Shown: in pieces, positions 14,169 through 21,486 of the stretch
Layout: the number at the start of each line of letters is the position of its first letter
Numbering within the stretch: position 1 is the first letter of the stretch
DNA from: Baffinella frigidus
Taxonomy: Eukaryota > Cryptophyceae > Cryptomonadales > Baffinellaceae
Assembly (NCBI GenBank): GCA_026770585.1
Contig: MU646669.1
Coordinates: 106,791 to 137,842 of the forward strand
DNA: 31,052 bases
Direction: 5' to 3'
Program-made: the position numbers and the translations under genes
The notes under the pieces: model-generated
The model's input: the letters and a program-made list of their open reading frames with translations, nothing else
Database searches by the model: none
Told to the model about the DNA's origin: nothing

Positions 14169-17100
14169 ACCCCTCAACCCCTCAAACCGAATCACTAATC
14201 CATTATCCATAATCCATAATCTATGATCCTCAAACCTAAGACTGTTAACCCCAACCCCCAAACCAAGGTCCTACACCCTAACTCCTAGCCCGTAAACCGT
14301 GAACCATAAACCCTGAACCCTAACCTCAACCCCTCAACCCGCGAGGCACCCTAGACCCTAGTCCCTAAACCCTAAACCCTAAACCCTCAACCCCTAGACA
14401 CCCAACCCTAACCCCTCAACCCGAAACAGAGCAAGAGCTCGGTTGAGGGTTGGGGGTTGAGGGTTGAGGGTCGAGGGTAGGAACCTTGAGGTCCTCGTAC
14501 TTCTTCTTCGGCTCGTCCCGAGACACCCAAACACCAAACGCCAAACACCAAACACCAAACACCAAACACCAAACAGGGCAAGAGCGACGAGAAGATCCGG
14601 CAGCTCAAGGACGACCTCAACGCCCGCCAGACCGACATCAAGGTCTTTTGACCACTTTCGATTTGTCCCTGAGCCCCCGAAAGTCGGGCACCTCGTTGGT
14701 ACAAATCGAGAAAATCGGGAGGGGGGCAAAAGACCTCAACGCCCCCGCCAGACGGACATCAAGGTCTTTTGCCCACTTTCGATTTGCCCGTGAGCCCCCC
14801 GAATTCGGGCACCCCGCCGGTACAAATCGAGGAAATCGGAGGGTGGTCAAAGGACCGCAACGCCCCCGCCAGAACGGCATCAAGGTCTTTTGACCCCCCC
14901 CCCCCCACCATTTCACTGCTAGCGAAAGTCAACCACCATACATTTTTTGTTCGGATCCTGAAGTATAGGGCCGCTCAACCCCGATTTCCGGCACTTCGCC
15001 GATTTATCTCTCCCAATGCCTCATCCATTAACGCTATTCGCTACCAGGTGCTGACGGAGAGGATCGAGGGGTACAAGACCTCTCTCCCGCTTTCTCTACC
15101 CCCAATCCCTTAACCCTATACTATCTACACACTAATTCCTCGACACTCCGTAAACCGTTATCCGTATACTCTTCCACAGGTCCTGACGGAGCGGATCGAA
15201 GGGTACAAGACGTCCGAGACCTTACGCTCTACGCCCATGGTGGGGGTGATTCAAGCAAAATCTCGCCGCTAGCAGCGCATGTGCCCCCGGCACCCCGCCA
15301 ATTGCTCTCTCCCTCATCCCTCATCCCTCATCCCTCCACCCTTTCTCTCTACCTAATTCATAATCTCTTCACCCTTTCTCTCTCCCCCATCCCTAATCCC
15401 TAATCCCTAATCCCCAATCCCTTACACACCAGGTGTTGACGGAGCGGATCGAGGGGTACACGACCTCTTGGAGACCCTACGCCCTCCCCCCTGCCACCCG
15501 CACTGGCCGCATCTCAACCCTAAACTCTTTATCATCGAGGGGTACACGACGTCGAATCCAATCAATCCGAGCGTGATTTCGAACCGTAAACCGTGTACTT
15601 TTCCACAGGTTCTGACGGAGCGGATCGAGGGGTACAAGACCTCGGAGGCGCGCGCCAACGCCTCGCTCAGCGAACTCAAGTCCCGCCAGGTCACCCCCCA
15701 CACACCTTTATTTATTTATGCATGCACTCGTTCATTTATTCATTTTTTCATTCATTCATTCATGAGTTCGCTCAGCGAACTCAAGTCCCGCCAGGTCACC
15801 CCCCACATCCATTTATTCCGCGTTGATGCACTTATTTATTTATTTATTTATTTGGTGGGATCGCAAACCAACGTGGCGGCCATTGCACCCTCCGCGCCGA
15901 TCACTCGCGTTTATTTATTTACTTTTTAATTTATTTATCAAACCCCTCCACCCCAAACGCTAGACCCCAAACCCCAAACCCTCGACAGTCGGAGGAGAGG
16001 GAGAACATCTCGGTGCAGCTCAAGGGCATCAAGGACGCCCTCTCCATCTCCCAGAAGGTCCCCTCACGCTAAACCCCAAACCCTAAACCCTAGTTCCTGC
16101 CCGTCCCGCCCGTGCCCCGAACCCTAAATCATGAACCCTAAACCCTAAACCCTAAACCCTAAACCCTAAACCCTAAACCCTAAACCCTAAACCCTCACCA
16201 ACAAACGGCTGGACCTGAACGACCATGTTCCCTCACCATGAACCTGAAACTCTGAAACCCTGCACCTGAAACCCTGCACCCGAAACCCTCAACCCTCAAC
16301 CCTCAATCCTGTATTCTGAACCCTCAACCCTGAACCCGAAACGCAGGAGCTTGCGGACGAGAGGAGCGAGCACCAGATGACCAAGCTGCGTTCAGAGAAG
16401 CAGGCACGCCCCTTCCCCACACACACGGTGGACTACGAACCTCGGAAAGTGTTGAGTCTCGGGTTCTCGTGTAGTGAAGGTGACCAAGCTGCGTTCAGAG
16501 AAGCAGGCGAGCCTCACCCCACCCAATGTGCTTCGGCGGAGATTTCGACCGTAACTCTGGGTGAAATGCCGGTTAGTAAGATGTCTTTTTGCCGAGCAAA
16601 TCTTGATTAGCGGCTCGAAAATAGATGGGCCGATCTGCGAAGCCCGCAGAGTGGCGCCCCCCCTCTTCTTCTTCCGAATCGCTGAGTGTACCGCGCCCGG
16701 ATCCGGGCAACTACAAGAATCCGATGGCTCCAGTAACAATACAAGATGGTGGACTGTCATCACGTCCCGACTTTTCCTTGTCTCCTGCTCGACTAGCGCG
16801 TGCCCCACTGCCCCCTCTTGAGCCTGAGCTTGCGCATGAGCATGAGCTCAAAGGATGCTAACGCCGCGAGCGGGGCACAGGAGGAGTGGGACCGGAAAGA
16901 GCTGGCGAACCTCAAGGAGGAGATCGCCGACAAGAAGAAGCTCATGGAGGTCTGTTCCTAACACTCGTACATATATATATATATATATATCAGTGGTGTA
17001 TATATACATATATATGTCCACACAGTGAGCCACGAGGGGATCTCGTGAATGGCCCATTCGTGAATAATTCAAGCGCGTGGAGGTGCAGAGGGGGGGGGGA

Positions 17101-20100
17101 GCGGGGGTGCATGTCGACCTATGCGCATCTTTTGGACCTAGAGTAGGGGCAATCAGGGTGACCGGGCCCACACACACGCAAGTCACAAATAAGCGCGGGG
17201 TTTGACCACTTTGATAACCGTGGGATTTGACCAACGGGATTTGACCACTTCGACATTTGACCAGTGCGCAAACGGGGGCTAGCGAGAGTGGACCTGCGGA
17301 CGACGTTTCGTGCGATTTTGTACTGGACTGCTCAACCTATACGTCTTAAGTCACATGTGGTTCAGGAGGTTCAGTAGGCTCAACCCTAAACCCTAAACCC
17401 TAAGCCTTAGACCCTCAACCCTGAGCCCCAAACCCTAAACCCTCACAGGCTAAACCCTGAACCATAAACCCTAAGCCATAAGCCCTAAACCCTGACAGGC
17501 GATGATCTCGAAGGACATCTACAAGCGCGACATGGACTCGCACAAGGGCCAGCACCAGGTGCCCTATTCTCCCCTTCCCACCACACAGCGGACTTCGAAG
17601 GGGTTTCGAATAACCCGTCAGCGATAAGACCTACGACCCTACGGTAGGCAATCCGTAGGGACATAAGGGGGGTTCCTACGCAGCGGACACCCCACACAGC
17701 GGAGAGCATGTGTGGGAGATTGGCTTCACATTTGCCCCTGGGTTGCCTCCAGGGTGGCTTCCTCCTGTCAAATCCCGGCGCCTACCCTGCCCCCCCCACA
17801 CACACAGCCCTGACACAGCCCTGGCACAGACTCTTCCCCCTCTCCCCCCATTCTATCACCCCCCCCCCCCCCCCCCCTCCCCGCTGCATATCGTGCTGGT
17901 GAATAATTGTATAGTGCTGGCTAACAGTATTATAGTGTTGACTAGTAGTAGTGTAGGCTGACTAGTAGTATTATAGTGCTGACTAATAGTATTTTAGTTC
18001 TGACTAATAGTAGTATATGCTGACTAGTATTGTTATAGTGCAAGACGAATAGTATTATAGTGCTGACGAGTATCCCCCGTAGGCGGCGGTGCAGGAGCTG
18101 CTGCGAGAGAGGGAGGCTGACTAATAGTGTTATAGTGCTGACTTATAGTATGATAGTGCTGAATAATAGTACTAAAGTGCTGACTCATACTATTATACTG
18201 CTGACTAATACTATTATACTGCGGACTAATACCATTATAGTGCTGACTTATAGAAGTAAAGTGCTGACAAATAGTATTATAGTTCTGACTCATCGTGTCC
18301 CCCGCAGGCGGCGGTGCAGGAGCTGCTGCGAGAGAGGGAGGCTGACTAATAGTGATATAGTGCTGACTAATAGTATTATAGTATCGACTAATAGTGTTAT
18401 AGTGCTGGCTAATACTATTATAGTTTATAGTGTTGACTCAAAGCATTATAGTGCTGAATAGTAGTATTACAGTGCTGAATAATACCATTATAGTGCTGAC
18501 TCATACCATCCCTCGCAGGCGGCGGTGCAGGAGCTGCTGCGAGAGAGGGAGGCTGACTAATAGTGTTATAGTGCTGACCGATATTATTATAGTGCTGCCT
18601 AATATTATTATGGTGCTGACTAATAGTATTATAGTGATGATAGTATTGTAGTGCTGACTAATAGTGGTGCATTGCTGACTAATACCATTATAGTGCTGAC
18701 TAATTCCATTTTTTTGCTGACGAACCGTATCCCCGCGCAGGCGGCGGTGCAGGAGCTGCTGCGAGAGAGGGAGGCTGAGAAGATCAAGCTGGAAGCGGAG
18801 CGCCAGAAGGTCGAGGAGGTACGCGCTCCCCCTAAACCCGAAACCCGAAACCTTAAACCCTAAACCCTAAACCCTAAACCCTAAACCCTAAACCCTAAGC
18901 CCTCGCCTCAGACTGCTAAACCCTAAACCCTAAACCCTAAACCCCAAACCCTGAACCCTAAACCCTGAACCCTAAACCCTAAACCCTGAACCCTGAACCC
19001 TGAACCCGAACCGCAGGAGCTGGTCAAGTTGCGCGCGGAGGTGAAGAAGGCGCAGACGGAGGGGGTACTCCCCTAAACCCTAAACCCCCGATCCTAAATC
19101 ACGAACCCTACATCCCATCCCGAACCCTAACTCCCAGACCCTTCATCCCAAATCCCAAACCCTAAAACCCAAACCCTAAACACTAAACCCTAAACCCCAA
19201 GACCTAAGCCCTAAGCCCTGAACCCCAAACAAAAAAACAAAACAAAAACAATATATATATATGTATATATATATATATACAAATATATATATACATATAT
19301 ATATATGTATATATATGTTGACCTATAATAAAAAAAATAAAAACCTAAACCCTCACCTCGGACGCAGGTAATGACAGACTCGAAGCAGAAGGAGTTCGCG
19401 AAGCTGCAGGAGACGACCGAGCGCGTCTCCAAGGAGCTCAACGACTCCAAGGCCGAGGTGACCGTCCATTAGTAAATTCAATTAGGCCTCCTAGTAAATT
19501 CAATTAGGCCTCCTAATTAGGGCTTAGTAAATTCAATTAGGCCTCCTAATTAAATGACAACGCCAATTAAGGAGCTCAACGACTCCGAGGCCGAGGTCAA
19601 CATCCATCAGTTAAGGCATAGCAAATTCAATTATAGGGCATAGTAAATTCAATTAGGCCTCCTCATCAAACGAAAACGCTAATTAGACGGAGACGACCGA
19701 GCGCGTCTCCAAGGAGCTCAACGACTCCAAGGCCGAGGTCAACGTCCGTCAGTAAATTCAATTAGGCCTCCTAATCAGGGCATAGGAAATTCGATTAGGC
19801 CTCCTAATTAAATGAAAACGCTCGTTCAGGAGCCCAACGACTCCAAGGCCGATGCCAGAATCCAGCCTGGCATCGTGTTCATAGGGCAACGTCGTGAAAA
19901 TCGGCCCTGACCCCTGAACCTCAAACCCTGCGCCCTGAACTCTAAGCTCTGAGCCCTAACCCCCTGGATCTTACAACCTGAGGCGTAAACCTTGAACCCT
20001 GCAGATCGACGCGTTGAAGAAGGGCCCCTTTTTTTACCAGAAGGGCCCCTCTTGATGACGGGAGGGGCCCTTTGGCTGACAAAGGGGGCCCTTTGAACGA

Positions 20101-20744
20101 CGAAATGGGCCCGTTTGATGACAAAAGGGGCCCTTTGGCTGACTTTGGCTGACAGAGGGGGCCCTGTACAGATCGACGCGATGAAGAAGGGGTTGAAGAA
20201 GGGCCCCTTTTTCACCAGCAGGGTACCTTTTGATGACAGAATGGGCTCTTTTGATGACAAAAGGGGCCCTTTTGATGACGGGAGGGGCCCTTTGCAGATC
20301 GACGCGATGAAGAAGGGGTTGAAGAAGGGGGATGAGGAGCTCAAGGGCAACAAGCAGTTGATCGAGACCTACACCGAGAAGTTGCGCACCGCCGAAGTGG
20401 TATGTCCCCGGGGCCTAACGAACTAACTAACTCGAGAATCTAGAAATAACTAACTTAACTAGCTAACTAACTAACTAACTAACTGACTAACGCACCGCCG
20501 ATGTGGTATGTCCACGGGTTCGCCTCTAGACAACTAGCTAATTAACTAACTAGCTAACTAACTAACTAACTTAACTAACTAACTCGAGACCTGCTTTGAG
20601 AAGTTGCGCACCGCCGATGTGGTATGTCCACGGGCCCTAACTAACAAAGTAACTCGAGCCTCGAGCCAACTAACTAACTAACTTATCTAACTAGCCATCT
20701 AACTAACTAGCCAACTAACTAACTTCACTAGCTAAGTAAGTAAG

Positions 20745-20777
<33 letters not shown>

Positions 20778-21412
20778 CGAGCCTTACTCCGAGAAGTTGC
20801 GCACCTTCCGATGTGGTATGTCCCCGGGCCCTAACTGACTGATTAACTCGAGCCTCTAGCCAACTAACTAACTAACTTAACTAACTAGCCAGCTAACTAA
20901 CTAGCCAACTAACCAACTTCACTAGCTAACTAATAACTAACTTAACTAACTAACTAACTCAAGCCCTACTCCGAGAAGTTGCGCACCGCCGATGTGGTAT
21001 GTCCCCGGGCCCTAACTGACTAATTAACTCGAGCCTCTAGCCAACTAGTGTGGCCACGCGTCCGCTAAACCCGAAACCCGAAAACCTACACCATAAACCA
21101 TAAACCATAAACCATAAACCATAAACCGCGCGCTGACGCGGCGTGACTGGGGAGCAGGATCGGGAGGAACTGCGGCGGGAGCGTGACGATCTGGACAGCA
21201 AGGTATGCACCCATTACCCCAACCATCAAAAATCAAACATCAAAAATAAAATAAATGATAAATGATAATTAAAACATCAAACATCAAAAAATTCAACATC
21301 AAACATCAACCTTCAACAATCAAACATCAAAAATCAAAAATCAAAAATCAAGCCAAGCCACACACCATACACACCAACCCTTAACCCAACCCCTAAACCA
21401 TACACCCCAACC

Positions 21413-21486
<74 letters not shown>

